Origin: Ningiella ruwaisensis
GTDB lineage: Bacteria > Pseudomonadota > Gammaproteobacteria > Enterobacterales > Alteromonadaceae
DNA length: 64,000 bases
NCBI RefSeq assembly: GCF_004798935.1
Contig: NZ_RAHT01000007.1
Location: forward strand, 62,001-126,000
Reading direction: 5' to 3'
The number at the start of each line of letters is the position of its first letter. Position 1 is the first letter of the stretch. The notes under the pieces are model-generated. The model was not told the origin of the DNA and searched no databases. It saw nothing but the letters and a program-made list of their open reading frames with translations. Of this stretch, positions 18,456 through 27,997 are shown in pieces. The translations under genes were made by a program, and so were the position numbers.

Positions 18456-20930
18456 ATGTCCGAACTTTTTTGGATTTTAGCATTAATTGCAGCGATTGGC
18501 GTGGTGAGTTATAAACGCTACGCCCTTAACACGAGCCTGTTTATAGTAGGTGTCACACTTGCATTAGGAACCTTGCTCGGACCTTTTGGCTTTTTTAGCT
18601 GGCTAATATTTGCGCTCATTGCAGTGCCATTAGCATATGAACCCATCAGAAAAGACATCATCAGCACTAAACTTTTAGCGTTTTATAAAAAAGTGTCGCC
18701 TGAAATGTCTCAGACAGAACAAGAAGCCATTGATGCCGGAACTGTATGGTGGGATGGTGAGTTGTTCAGTGGCAAGCCAGATTGGCAAAAACTTCATGGA
18801 ATCGCTAAACCTCGTCTCACGGCCGAAGAACAAGCCTTTTTAGATGGGCCATGCGAAACTATTTGCGGCATGGTCGATGAATGGCAAATCAATCACATTG
18901 ACGCCGATTTGCCGGATGAAATCTGGGACTATCTGAAAGAACATAAATTCTTTGCCATGATCATCGAGAAAAAATATGGTGGTTTGGAATTTTCAGCATA
19001 CGCACAGTCTCGCGTACTGCAAAAGCTTGCTGGCGTCAGTGCGGTACTTTCAAGTACGGTTGGTGTACCAAATAGCTTGGGCCCTGGCGAACTACTTCAG
19101 CACTATGGCACGCCAGAACAGCAAGATTACTATCTACCGCGTCTAGCTAAGGGTGAAGAGATACCATGTTTTGCCTTAACTAGCCCTGAAGCTGGTTCGG
19201 ATGCTGGTGCAATTCCGGATGTTGGAATTATCAAAAAAGGCACATTTAATGGCGAAGAAGTGTTGGGAATGTCCCTTACATTTTCCAAGCGTTACATTAC
19301 ACTTGCCCCGGTTGCGACCGTTATTGGCCTTGCATTTAAACTTCACGACCCTGATGGGCTGTTAGGTGATAAAAAAGACTTGGGTATTACCTGTGCGCTG
19401 ATTCCCAGAGATACAAAAGGTCTGGAAATTGGCCGCCGTCATTTCCCGCTTAATGTGCCGTTTCATAATGGTCCATTAAAAGGTGAAGATGTATTCGTTC
19501 CCTTAAGTTACATTATTGGCGGTGAAAAAATGGCAGGTAAAGGCTGGCGTATGCTGATGGAATGTTTGTCAGTAGGCCGATGCATCACATTGCCCTCTTC
19601 TGCTGCCGGCGGTGCAAAACAACTTGCACTTGCTACAGGTGCCTACGCGCGAATTCGAAGACAGTTCCGTTTACCTATTGGTCAGATGGAAGGCGTAGAG
19701 GAAATGCTTGGCCGCATAGGCGGAAACGCATATTTAATGGATGCGGTTACTACATTCTCAACAGCCGGCGTTGATCTTGGCGAAAAACCCTCGGTTATTT
19801 CTGCTATTTGCAAATATCACTTGACCGAAAAACAGCGTACAGCTATCAACGATGCAATGGATGTCCACGGTGGTAAAGGGATATGTTTAGGTCCGAACAA
19901 TTATCTCGGTAGAGCCTATCAGGGTACACCTATATCAATCACTGTAGAAGGTGCGAATATCCTGACTCGCAATATGATGATATTTGGTCAGGGAGCAATG
20001 CGTTGTCATCCTTATGTTCTTGACGAAATCTACGCTGCTCAAATAAAAGATAAAAAAGAACAGCTCAATGCTTTTGATAAAGCGGTTTGGGGACATATTG
20101 GATTTGCTTTCAGTAACACTTTACGCTCCTTATGGTTTACCATAAGTGGCAACATGACCAGTTCTACTCCATTTAAGGACGAAACGTCCAAGTATTATCG
20201 TGCTCTGCAAGGATATAGTTCAAATCTTGCATTGCTTACTGATATTAGTATGGGAGTTTTAGGCGGCTCTTTGAAGCGACGTGAACGTCTTTCTGCCCGC
20301 TTGGGTGACATACTCAGTCACTTATATCTGGGCAGTGCTGTATTGAAACGCTACGATGAACAAGGTCGATTGAAAGAAGATTTACCGTTGGTACATTGGG
20401 CGATGCAGGATTCACTTCGACAGATTGATGTTGCCATCGATGACTTTATCAGAAATTTTCCTGTTCGTCCGGTAGCATGGGTGCTACGTGTATTGGTGCA
20501 ACCGTTTGGAAAACGTTTCGATAAGCCAGCAGATGAAATTGAGCATCAAATAGCACATATGCTTCAAAACCCATGCAGTGCCAGAAGCCGCCTGGGTGAA
20601 GGACAGTATATAGCGCGCATCGAAGGTAGCTTGTTTGGTGACTTAGAGCAGACGCTGGATGATATTATTGCGGCTGAGCCAATATTTGAGCGCGTTTGTA
20701 AAGCGTTGGGCGAGAAACTGCCAATGACACAACTTGACAAGTTAGCCGATAAAGCCCTGGATGCGAAATTAATCAGTGAGGATGAAGCAAACTTGTTAAG
20801 ACAAGCTGAAGCAGGCCGTCTACGCACAATTAATGTGGATGACTTTGACCCTCAAGAGTTATTAATGTCTACAAGCGAAAAAGTAACTAAAAAAGCAACG
20901 GCTAAAAAACGTTCGGCCAAGGCGGCTTAA
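18456..20930 (+). CDS. fadE: Acyl-CoA dehydrogenase FadE
   Basis: Membrane-associated acyl-CoA dehydrogenase, first step of fatty-acid beta-oxidation. The N-terminus has two or three hydrophobic helices (about residues 1-60). The FAD domain spans about 75-520, with [14 protein letters not shown] and [15 protein letters not shown] motifs, and a FadE-specific C-terminal region follows. ATG 18456 is chosen because GGAG lies five bases upstream; a GTG six bases earlier sits on that site. It has 824 residues, close to E. coli FadE (814). The tail is Lys/Ala-rich. Confidence 0.96.
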   Translation: MSELFWILALIAAIGVVSYKRYALNTSLFIVGVTLALGTLLGPFGFFSWLIFALIAVPLAYEPIRKDIISTKLLAFYKKVSPEMSQTEQEAIDAGTVWWDGELFSGKPDWQKLHGIAKPRLTAEEQAFLDGPCETICGMVDEWQINHIDADLPDEIWDYLKEHKFFAMIIEKKYGGLEFSAYAQSRVLQKLAGVSAVLSSTVGVPNSLGPGELLQHYGTPEQQDYYLPRLAKGEEIPCFALTSPEAGSDAGAIPDVGIIKKGTFNGEEVLGMSLTFSKRYITLAPVATVIGLAFKLHDPDGLLGDKKDLGITCALIPRDTKGLEIGRRHFPLNVPFHNGPLKGEDVFVPLSYIIGGEKMAGKGWRMLMECLSVGRCITLPSSAAGGAKQLALATGAYARIRRQFRLPIGQMEGVEEMLGRIGGNAYLMDAVTTFSTAGVDLGEKPSVISAICKYHLTEKQRTAINDAMDVHGGKGICLGPNNYLGRAYQGTPISITVEGANILTRNMMIFGQGAMRCHPYVLDEIYAAQIKDKKEQLNAFDKAVWGHIGFAFSNTLRSLWFTISGNMTSSTPFKDETSKYYRALQGYSSNLALLTDISMGVLGGSLKRRERLSARLGDILSHLYLGSAVLKRYDEQGRLKEDLPLVHWAMQDSLRQIDVAIDDFIRNFPVRPVAWVLRVLVQPFGKRFDKPADEIEHQIAHMLQNPCSARSRLGEGQYIARIEGSLFGDLEQTLDDIIAAEPIFERVCKALGEKLPMTQLDKLADKALDAKLISEDEANLLRQAEAGRLRTINVDDFDPQELLMSTSEKVTKKATAKKRSAKAA

Positions 20931-20933
20931 AGT

Positions 20934-20960
20934 TAAGTTGTTGAATGTAAGTTGTTGAAT
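20934..20960. repeat. Short tandem duplication after fadE
   Basis: TAAGTTGTTGAAT occurs twice (20934-20946 and 20948-20960) with one base between, directly before the fadE terminator. It looks like a simple replication-slippage duplication. Confidence 0.8.
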
Positions 20961-20964
20961 ACTG

Positions 20965-20993
20965 AAAGCCAGACTTGCGTCTGGCTTTTTTTT
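20965..20993 (+). terminator. Terminator of fadE
   Basis: Perfect 10-bp stem AAAGCCAGAC / GTCTGGCTTT with a TTGC loop and a following T-run. It lies between convergent fadE and the PDZ-protein gene. Confidence 0.93.
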
Positions 20994-21000
20994 ACGCTTT

Positions 21001-22008
21001 TTAAAGTTCACAAGGACTTTCTGTCACTTTCCAGATTACTGGTTCCCAATAATCTCCAGAACTTTCATTAAATGATTCTCCAAATAAAAATTTGGCTGCA
21101 AGGTAATATCTTGAATTAGGCTCTACATTTACTTCAATAGCCTTGGCACTTCTTGGACCTCTGTGACGACGAGTCATTAAGGGATCGTCTATGTATTCAT
21201 GAAGATATATTGTGTAGTTACCGGGTGCAAGCTTGATGCCACGAGGAGCTCTGTTAAAATCGTTGACTGTTTTGCTATTGCCATCTTCTACAATACGTTG
21301 AATAGCTGCTGGATATAATCGCCTCGCTTCTGGTGGTTTGAACGCGGTAGATATAGCACCACACTCCCCTTCCGCATCTTGCATAAGCTCGGACTTAGCT
21401 GTGTCAATTTCTTTCCCAATTTCCAGTCTGATTGCAGGCATAAATTGACCGCTTATAAGTGTTTCGTGCGAAATAGTCGTCCCATTTTTATTTAAAACCA
21501 GCCGTAATTTTTCACCAGGAAGACTATTTTGCAACTCCTCAAAAGCATCTGAGTTATCGTCAGCTGCGCTTACTGAATTGACAGACGTGATTAGATCACC
21601 TGCAACTATTTCCATTTTATCTGCAAGACTGCCGGGTGTGACAGAAAGTACCTTATATCCTCCATTTTCACTCTCAAGATCAAGAACTAAGCCTAGATTG
21701 CTTGAGTGAAAAGCAGGTAAATCGATAAGGATATGCAAATCTTGAGCGTTTTTCCCGGCCTGTCGCTCAATTTGGGCTATCGTTGCTACTGTGACTTTGA
21801 TTTGATTTTGCAAATCTTTAATCAATTGTTCTGAGGCTTCACTCAAGTCTGATGCATGAGCCACGGGTACAGATATCAACGAAATCGACATCAAGCTAAT
21901 ACAAGCAGACTGGCAGAAACTATGCTTTAGTTTTTGGCAAGGTAATGCGTTTTTCAGAACCTCTTTGACATGCAAATGTTGCGGTATTAATTTTTGAATG
22001 TTAATCAT
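21001..22008 (-). CDS. Exported PDZ-domain protein of the ECF sigma cluster
   Basis: 335 residues. A long N-region precedes a hydrophobic signal segment ending in VPVAHAS (about residue 52). A PDZ-like domain follows at about residues 95-180 (LGLVLDLES, VLSVTPGSLADKMEIVAGDLITSVN). The C-terminal 150 residues form an unrecognised beta-rich domain. No protease triad is visible, so this is not a DegP/DegS-type protease. The start has GGAGAA just upstream. It is the last gene of the sigma/anti-sigma operon, 16 bases after the anti-sigma gene, and probably a periplasmic partner or effector. Confidence 0.72.
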   Translation of the reverse strand: MINIQKLIPQHLHVKEVLKNALPCQKLKHSFCQSACISLMSISLISVPVAHASDLSEASEQLIKDLQNQIKVTVATIAQIERQAGKNAQDLHILIDLPAFHSSNLGLVLDLESENGGYKVLSVTPGSLADKMEIVAGDLITSVNSVSAADDNSDAFEELQNSLPGEKLRLVLNKNGTTISHETLISGQFMPAIRLEIGKEIDTAKSELMQDAEGECGAISTAFKPPEARRLYPAAIQRIVEDGNSKTVNDFNRAPRGIKLAPGNYTIYLHEYIDDPLMTRRHRGPRSAKAIEVNVEPNSRYYLAAKFLFGESFNESSGDYWEPVIWKVTESPCEL

Positions 22009-22024
22009 ATTTTCTCCATCTCAC

Positions 22025-22627
22025 CTAAACAACCTCAGTTCTTGTTTTTTGATGTCCACCCATCTTTTCAATAAAACGCAAAAGCAATTGCTTTCGTGAT
22101 TCCCAAAGCTGTAGCTTTTCTGTTTCTGAAACATCCTCCAGATAACTCAGTTGAATTTGCTGATCTAAATCTTGAAGTTTTAACTTAAGTGTTTGGTGGT
22201 TCAATAGCTGGTAAGGACTTTTTGGCGTAACGAGCGACAGGCGCTCCTGCAGATTCTTGTTTTCTTCAATACTCAATTTAATTTTTGTTTTAACATGCGA
22301 GGATTCAAGCGTGTTGATGAGCGAGGGACTTATTACAACTATACACAAGCTTGCAGCAAAGGCTATGAGAAAATGTTCCCATTTTTCGGCTAACCTTGGT
22401 TTGGGCTTATCCATGTCATTGTCACCGTTCATATTCAGTTCGCTTTCAAGCGCTTCCCACTTCGGTTCAAATTCCAACGAGTCATAAGTCTTTGCAAGTT
22501 TTTGCGTAAACAATAAGCGATTTTCATATCTTTTTTGACACGCTGAACAGTTATGTAGATGCTCACTTTCACTATTGCTTTTCACGGCGTTTTTTAGTGT
22601 CAGCATTTCTAAATCAGTCAGATGCAT
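22025..22627 (-). CDS. Putative transmembrane anti-sigma factor
   Basis: The N-terminal cytoplasmic part carries H23-x3-C27-x2-C30 (HLHNCSAC), the zinc-binding pattern of ZAS anti-sigma factors. One membrane segment follows (about residues 87-109) and then a periplasmic Glu/Leu-rich, probably helical domain (about 115-200). The gene overlaps the end of the ECF sigma gene by 14 bases, the classic arrangement of a sigma factor and its cognate anti-sigma factor. I assign the role from this context and the zinc motif; the sequence is otherwise divergent. Confidence 0.72.
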   Translation of the reverse strand: MHLTDLEMLTLKNAVKSNSESEHLHNCSACQKRYENRLLFTQKLAKTYDSLEFEPKWEALESELNMNGDNDMDKPKPRLAEKWEHFLIAFAASLCIVVISPSLINTLESSHVKTKIKLSIEENKNLQERLSLVTPKSPYQLLNHQTLKLKLQDLDQQIQLSYLEDVSETEKLQLWESRKQLLLRFIEKMGGHQKTRTEVV

Positions 22628-23186
22628 TTTTTAGCTCCTTGATCGCACTCATCGCTTTTAACTGAGCGAGCGCTCTAAACAGCATCTGCTTTGAAAAGCG
22701 TTCTGATTTGTCAAACAAGTGGGCAATTTCGCTATGGGTTAACCCTTCTACCTCATGCAAAAATAGAACGGCTCGTGCGTTAGGACTAAGTTTCGCTGTT
22801 AGCTTTTCCAAATCACGTATTGATTCCCACCACTGATGTTCAAAGTAATGATGAGTTGAAATAAGCTCGTCCACGGTTTCAGTTTCAGCATTTGAACGAG
22901 AGTTCCGTTTGATATAATCGACCGCTTCATTCAGAGCAATTTTACGCACCCAGCCAGAAAAACTGCCCAATAGCTCAAACTGCTTTATCTTTTTTAAAAC
23001 CTTGAGAAAAACCTCATGAACAATATCCTGTGAGGCTTGTGGGTTTGCTGTTAGACGCATCGCCATTTGGTAGCAGGGCTTTGAATAACTAAGATAAATC
23101 ACTTCCATCGCAGCACGTTCCCCATTTTGCGCTTTAGTAATTACAGAAGCGTCGATTGCCTGTCCAAATCCTTTGTATTCGCTCAT
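22614..23186 (-). CDS. ECF-family RNA polymerase sigma factor
   Basis: Group 4 sigma-70 factor. Region 2 covers about residues 15-95 (DIVHEVFLKVLKKIKQF and FSGWVRKIALNEAVDYIKR are regions 2.2-2.4). Region 4 covers about 130-185, with the helix-turn-helix around VEGLTHSEIAHLFDKS. Translation most likely begins at ATG 23186 (MSEYKGFG); the open frame extends 28 codons upstream, but a probable ECF promoter lies inside that extension. It has about 190 residues. It begins an operon with the anti-sigma and PDZ genes. Confidence 0.87.
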   Translation of the reverse strand: MSEYKGFGQAIDASVITKAQNGERAAMEVIYLSYSKPCYQMAMRLTANPQASQDIVHEVFLKVLKKIKQFELLGSFSGWVRKIALNEAVDYIKRNSRSNAETETVDELISTHHYFEHQWWESIRDLEKLTAKLSPNARAVLFLHEVEGLTHSEIAHLFDKSERFSKQMLFRALAQLKAMSAIKELKNASD

Positions 23187-23219
23187 AACTACCAAATTAC
23201 TCTCATTCTTACTTGATAA

Positions 23220-23246
23220 GACGATATACAAGACAAAAGCGTTACA
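23220..23246 (-). promoter_or_regulatory. Probable autoregulated ECF promoter
   Basis: On the minus strand TGTAACG (23240-23246) and CGTC (23220-23223) are separated by 16 bases, resembling ECF sigma -35/-10 elements of the TGTAAC-N16/17-CGTC kind. The -10 lies about 34 bases before the sigma gene's ATG. Autoregulation is inferred. Confidence 0.55.
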
Positions 23247-23340
23247 AACTTTTTGACTATATTTGCGCAAACGTGAAATAACTTATTGAGAAGATGCAGC
23301 GCCATGTGATTTTCAGACACTCATCACTTGTGAAAATTAC

Positions 23341-24336
23341 CTAAAACTTAGATAAGCACGCTTGTTTAAAAGCAGGTTCCGCGTAAGAAATATTGATTGC
23401 ATTCTTTAAAAGCTGCTGACACTGCAAGTCACTCAAACCAACGGTTGTTTTAGCGATATCGAATTCATCATTAAGTCGGATGTTCGACACGCCGGGATCA
23501 TCTGTATTTAAACAAACCCTGATACCTTTGCTTAAAAACAATTTAACTGGATGGTTTTTTGTATCCAGCCAAGTCCCGGTCTGATAGTTCGAGGTTAAGC
23601 AACTTTCGATGCCTATTTTTTCCGACGCAATATAATCAAGGAGAGATTCGTCTTCTATCGCTCGTACGCCGTGTCCAATTCTATCGGCATGTAGATGGTG
23701 AATCGCATCCCAAACACTTTGCGCACCAGAAGCCTCGCCAGCGTGGATAGTAAAGCGCCAGTCAGTCTTTGACTTCGCAATATCAAAATGCGATTTAAAC
23801 ATAGTGGCAGGGAAATTATATTCATCACCCGCCAAATCCAAACCTGCAATTTTTTGGTGGTACGCTAAAAGTGCTTCTAACTCCAGCATACACGCTTCAG
23901 TACCGAAGGTTCGACTGAGTATACCAATAAGATTAAATGGCATAGAAAGGGTTTTGGAAGCGGCTTCACAGCCTCTAACAACTGCGCCTACCACCTCTCG
24001 CATATCTAGTTGATGTGCTTTTGCCATGTAAAAAGGAGAAAAGCGCAACTCAACATAAGTGAGCCCTTCAGCATGGGCATCCGCGATATTTTCATAGGCA
24101 ATTTGTTCGCAGGCTTCAATATCGGCCAGCACCGATACGCCCACGTCTAACTTTTCAAGAAAAGCAAGTAAGTCGCTTGTTTTGTCTTGAATGAATACGT
24201 TTTGTTTCAAAATTTCTTCATCAAAGCTGGGAAGGGAAATTTGGTGTTTTTTCGCTAAAGAAATAATCGTTGAGATACGCACATTGCCGTCTAGGTGTCG
24301 ATGCAAATCAAAGAATGGCAATGTGGCTATAGACAT
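23341..24336 (-). CDS. add: Adenosine deaminase
   Basis: Zinc aminohydrolase converting adenosine to inosine. Metal ligands H12 and H14 are in DLHRHLDG, the TIHAGEASG segment provides the next His/Glu set, and LNTDDPGVSN carries the catalytic Asp pair. The SFYMAK-like FSPFYMA motif also fits. It has 331 residues. Its ATG overlaps the stop of the upstream response-regulator gene by one base (TAATG), an uncommon pairing. Confidence 0.93.
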   Translation of the reverse strand: MSIATLPFFDLHRHLDGNVRISTIISLAKKHQISLPSFDEEILKQNVFIQDKTSDLLAFLEKLDVGVSVLADIEACEQIAYENIADAHAEGLTYVELRFSPFYMAKAHQLDMREVVGAVVRGCEAASKTLSMPFNLIGILSRTFGTEACMLELEALLAYHQKIAGLDLAGDEYNFPATMFKSHFDIAKSKTDWRFTIHAGEASGAQSVWDAIHHLHADRIGHGVRAIEDESLLDYIASEKIGIESCLTSNYQTGTWLDTKNHPVKLFLSKGIRVCLNTDDPGVSNIRLNDEFDIAKTTVGLSDLQCQQLLKNAINISYAEPAFKQACLSKF

Positions 24337-24971
24337 TATTCAAACTGTAGCTTTTCAATAGCAATAAGAATTTGTGTGCGTGATTTTACATTAAACTGCT
24401 TGAAGATAGAACTAATATGCGCTTTCACTGTTGCTTCGGTAACATTTAACTCTGCAGCAATTTGCTTGTTCATCATACCTTTACGCACAAGTCGCAACAC
24501 TTTAAATTGCTTAGGCGTTAATGCTCGCACTTGTTCTGCAACGTTTAAGATCTCACCTTGAACTTCAGCTACGCTGTTTTTCAACCCTTCTGGCAACCAT
24601 TCATTGCCTCGTAAAACCTGCTTAACTGCATCAATAATATCGGCTGTGCGAGTCGTTTTTGGAATATAGGCACTTGCACCAAATTCCATGGTTTGAGAAA
24701 TAACACTCAAGGTCTCTGTCGCAGATACAATTGCTACAGGGATATCCGGGAATCGTTGCCTTACTCTCAGTAGGCCGTAATAGTTTTCACAGCCTGGCAT
24801 TGTCAAATCCAGCAAAATAATTGACATTGAGCGGTTTTTGTTAAGGGTATTTAGGGTCGAGTCTAAACAGTCAGATTCAAAATAACGCGCTTTTTCAAAT
24901 TCAGTGCTTAATGCTGCTATAAGCGCTTCTCGGTATAAAGGGTGATCGTCAGCGATTAAAAACTTCAACAT
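24336..24971 (-). CDS. LuxR/NarL-family response regulator (orphan)
   Basis: Receiver domain (residues 1-120) with acidic pocket DD (8-9), phospho-acceptor D55 (ILLDLTMPG) and conserved Lys in YIPKTT. A LuxR-type helix-turn-helix follows at about 148-208 (LTPKQFKVLRLVRKG, MNKQIAAELNVTEATVKAHI). No histidine kinase gene is adjacent, so its input is unknown. Translational coupling to add suggests a link to nucleoside metabolism, but that is inference. It is divergent from cmoA across about 210 bases. Confidence 0.9.
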   Translation of the reverse strand: MLKFLIADDHPLYREALIAALSTEFEKARYFESDCLDSTLNTLNKNRSMSIILLDLTMPGCENYYGLLRVRQRFPDIPVAIVSATETLSVISQTMEFGASAYIPKTTRTADIIDAVKQVLRGNEWLPEGLKNSVAEVQGEILNVAEQVRALTPKQFKVLRLVRKGMMNKQIAAELNVTEATVKAHISSIFKQFNVKSRTQILIAIEKLQFE

Positions 24972-25181
24972 ATGATTATTGATTTCCTTTCCTTTATACT
25001 CAGCACTTGTTTGTGCCTTTATTTTTATCTAGTAACGCGACAGATAAGCAAACTATACATGCTATCCATCTGTTAGAAGAGTGTTAATCGTTAATGTGGG
25101 AATAGCTAATTAACTGCTATTAAACTAAAGACTAGAATATTAAATATTTGTTAACTTATCTACTAACCTTAAGTATATAAA

Positions 25182-25937
25182 ATGAATAAAAACTCAGCAG
25201 ACACACATATAGATAGATTGTTTTTTGAACAAAAGCAAGACTTGCCTCCCTTTTCCTTTAATCAGGCGGTTGTTGATGTATTCCCTGATATGATCAATCG
25301 ATCGGTGCCGAGTTATCAAACCATTATTGATGGTATTGGACGAATTGCGGCAAAGCAACTTAGTGAAAATGCGCAAGTATACGACTTGGGTTGCTCTTTA
25401 GGCAGCGTATCATTAAGTATTGCAAAACACTGCTCTGCTAAAGGTGTTAAGTGCACCAATATTCGCGCAATTGATTATAGTCATGAAATGGTAGCTCGTT
25501 GTAAGCAACATCTAAATGCGTTTAATTACAGTGCAAATATTGAGGTGCATCAGGCGGATATAACAGAAGTTGAGTTTGAATCTTGCGATTTGGTGGTGAT
25601 TAACTTCACCTTGCAATTTATCCCAGTGGAAAAACGACAAGGTATCATTGACAAGATTTTCACAGCATTAAAACCGGGTGGCATTCTCATAATATCGGAA
25701 AAAATTCGTTCGCAAATATCTGAGATAGACACATTGTTAGTTGAGCTCCATCACGACTTTAAGCGAGAAAATGGCTATTCAGATTTAGAAATCAGCCAAA
25801 AGCGTAGCGCACTGGAAAAGGTAATGATTCTGGATACTTTGGAAACGCACAAAGGAAGACTGACACAGTCAGGGTTCACAAAGGTTGATACCTGGATGCA
25901 ACACTTCAATTTTCTGTCTCTAGTCGCGGTAAAATAA
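25182..25937 (+). CDS. cmoA: Carboxy-S-adenosyl-L-methionine synthase CmoA
   Basis: Makes carboxy-SAM from SAM and prephenate for wobble uridine 34 modification of tRNA. The SAM-binding motif is VYDLGCSLGSVSLSI, followed by AIDYSHEMVARCK and FTLQFIPVEKR. It has 251 residues. cmoB starts two bases after its stop, so the pair is an operon, as in E. coli. Confidence 0.96.
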   Translation: MNKNSADTHIDRLFFEQKQDLPPFSFNQAVVDVFPDMINRSVPSYQTIIDGIGRIAAKQLSENAQVYDLGCSLGSVSLSIAKHCSAKGVKCTNIRAIDYSHEMVARCKQHLNAFNYSANIEVHQADITEVEFESCDLVVINFTLQFIPVEKRQGIIDKIFTALKPGGILIISEKIRSQISEIDTLLVELHHDFKRENGYSDLEISQKRSALEKVMILDTLETHKGRLTQSGFTKVDTWMQHFNFLSLVAVK

Positions 25938-25939
25938 GA

Positions 25940-26932
25940 ATGACAATAAAAAACGTGCCCCTTCAAAATTGGAAATCACAATTTTATAGCAGCATTATTG
26001 ATTCACCCCTTGAAGCCTTTCTTGGTGATTTTTTTGCACTCATTAATGAATGGGATGGCAGTAAACTGCACGCAGAGGCCAAAAAATGGGAAAAACAAGT
26101 TTCTGCCCTCCCCGGCCCTGAGTTCGGTAATTTGCGGATTGACGACACGCTATATATTGAGTCAACAAGCGTGAGTGAAAATGATAAAAAACGCATAACG
26201 AGTATTTTGAAGCAGTTCATGCCATGGCGCAAAGGTCCTTTCTCGTTTTTTGATATTTTTATTGACACTGAATGGCGTTCAGATTGGAAATGGCAGCGTG
26301 TTTCACCACATGTTGGAAATCTTTCTAATCAACGTGTCCTTGATGTAGGTTGTGGCAGTGGTTATCACCTGTTTAGAATGCTTGAGCAAGGTGCTTCACA
26401 AGTAATCGGTATCGACCCTACCTTGTTGTTCTTTTACCAGTTTCATTGCGTAAAACGCTACGCGCAAGAATTAAATGTGCACTATTTACCTATTGGCATA
26501 GAGGATATGCCGGAAACGCATGGTTTTGACACGGTATTTTCAATGGGGGTGCTGTACCACCGACTCGATCCTCTCGCGTTTTTAAAGCAGCTAAAATCCC
26601 AAATTGCTAAAAATGGACACTTGGTGCTGGAAACTCTTGTTGTTGAAGGCGATGAAAACACGGTTTTGCTTCCTACAGAACGATATGCACAGATGCGTAA
26701 CGTGTATTTTTTACCAAGTATTCCTGCAATGTTGCGCTGGTTAGATAAGCTTGGTTTTAAAAATGCGCGTTTAGTGGATGACTGTATTACTTCTTGCGAG
26801 GAACAAAGAAGCACAGAGTGGATGACCAATATGTCATTAAGCGACTTCCTGGACCCAACTGACGCAAGCAAAACGATAGAGGGTTATAGTGCGCCTCGCC
26901 GGGCTACTTTTATTGCTCAAGTATCACGATAG
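25940..26932 (+). CDS. cmoB: tRNA U34 carboxymethyltransferase CmoB
   Basis: Transfers the carboxymethyl group from carboxy-SAM to 5-hydroxyuridine 34 of tRNA. Family motifs include WRKGPFSFFDIFIDTEWRSD, the nucleotide site VLDVGCGSGYHLFRM and MGVLYHRLDPLAFL. It has 330 residues (E. coli 323). It is immediately downstream of cmoA. Confidence 0.96.
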   Translation: MTIKNVPLQNWKSQFYSSIIDSPLEAFLGDFFALINEWDGSKLHAEAKKWEKQVSALPGPEFGNLRIDDTLYIESTSVSENDKKRITSILKQFMPWRKGPFSFFDIFIDTEWRSDWKWQRVSPHVGNLSNQRVLDVGCGSGYHLFRMLEQGASQVIGIDPTLLFFYQFHCVKRYAQELNVHYLPIGIEDMPETHGFDTVFSMGVLYHRLDPLAFLKQLKSQIAKNGHLVLETLVVEGDENTVLLPTERYAQMRNVYFLPSIPAMLRWLDKLGFKNARLVDDCITSCEEQRSTEWMTNMSLSDFLDPTDASKTIEGYSAPRRATFIAQVSR

Positions 26933-26943
26933 TCATTTGAGCT

Positions 26944-26993
26944 AATCGGCACGAATCGGCACAAATTGGTACGAACTTTTACAAACTGGCATA
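26944..26993 (+). repeat. Five degenerate 10-bp repeats upstream of the glucosylglycerate operon
   Basis: Units AATCGGCACG, AATCGGCACA, AATTGGTACG, AACTTTTACA and AACTGGCATA follow one another with exact 10-bp period (consensus roughly AAYYGGYACR). The period equals one helical turn. The block ends just before where the -35 of a possible promoter with -10 TATAAA at 27014-27019 would lie; that promoter has no recognisable -35, which would fit activator-dependent transcription. Confidence 0.7.
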
Positions 26994-27097
26994 TATCCTG
27001 AAATAAGATCTACTATAAAATCAATCAGGCAATATAAACTTGCTAAAAATGTTTGAAACCAAGTAACGTTATAAGCGCAATAAATGAGGTGTCATTT

Positions 27098-27997
27098 TTG
27101 GATTTTCGCCAAACGATCCAGCAATTCATTGACGATGAGTTATTGCCCTCAACTTATCTAAGTAGCGTACAGCAGTGGTTTATTCCGCTGTATCATAGGT
27201 TGCTCAAAAATGTAGCGGCGCACCAAAACAATGCAAGAACCCCCTTATTTGTGGGCATTAATGGCGCACAAGGAAGCGGTAAAAGCACTTTATCTTCTCT
27301 TTTATGTAGACTATTTAATGCACATAGCGATTATAATGCGCTCTGTGTCTCGATAGATGATTTTTACCACACCCGGGCGACACGCCTGAACTTGTCAAGG
27401 TCAATTCATCCATTACTTGTTACTCGAGGCGTGCCCGGAACGCATGATACTGCATTGATGCAGTCTACATTTGAGAATGTCTTTCGCGGTGAAGCCTGTC
27501 AAATACCGGTATTTGACAAATCCATAGACGACAGAGCATCAGAAACACAATGGCACAGCGTCAGTACAAAATTAGACCTTATCATCCTGGAGGGATGGTG
27601 TGTTGCCTCACCTGCTCAAAAACCCGAACATTTAAAAAAGCCTGTTAATACACTTGAGGCAGAAGAAGACCCAGACGCAAAGTGGCGAAGCTATGTTAAT
27701 GAAAAGCTTGCAAATGAATATCACAGCATTTTCGCTTCAATTGACCATCTCATTATGCTGAAGGCCCCTTCATTTGCGCAGATTTATAAGTGGCGCTGTG
27801 AACAAGAACATAAGATGCAAACAAAAAACAAACAGGCGGGACTTGAGCCAGGAGGCATGAGCGACGCAGAAATTAAGCGTTTTATACAGCATTATCAGCG
27901 CATCACCGAACATGGACTTAAAGAACTTCCCGCTTTATGTCAGGATGTATTTATACTAAACGAACATAGAAGTATTGTTGAATGTCTGCAGCCATAA
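27098..27997 (+). CDS. P-loop D-glycerate 3-kinase-like protein
   Basis: Kinase of the plant/fungal GLYK/TDA10 type (phosphoribulokinase-like fold). Walker A is GAQGSGKST (K62), the Walker B/substrate region is SIDDFY, and TRGVPGTHD and LEGWCVA are typical of glycerate kinases that form 3-phosphoglycerate from D-glycerate. The start is uncertain: TTG 27098 has GAGG eight bases upstream, while an earlier in-frame TTG at 27053 lacks a ribosome site. It has about 300 residues. It is the first gene of a four-gene operon and overlaps the next gene by 16 bases. Its likely job is recycling glycerate released by the operon's phosphorylase. Confidence 0.82.
   Translation: MDFRQTIQQFIDDELLPSTYLSSVQQWFIPLYHRLLKNVAAHQNNARTPLFVGINGAQGSGKSTLSSLLCRLFNAHSDYNALCVSIDDFYHTRATRLNLSRSIHPLLVTRGVPGTHDTALMQSTFENVFRGEACQIPVFDKSIDDRASETQWHSVSTKLDLIILEGWCVASPAQKPEHLKKPVNTLEAEEDPDAKWRSYVNEKLANEYHSIFASIDHLIMLKAPSFAQIYKWRCEQEHKMQTKNKQAGLEPGGMSDAEIKRFIQHYQRITEHGLKELPALCQDVFILNEHRSIVECLQP

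Noticed and set aside
26482-26871. A 129-codon minus-strand open frame within cmoB.
   Set aside because: Antisense shadow of a conserved gene with no recognisable domain or ribosome site.
27049-27066. ATG at 27049 as start of the glycerate kinase.
   Set aside because: It is in another frame and meets a stop after five codons.
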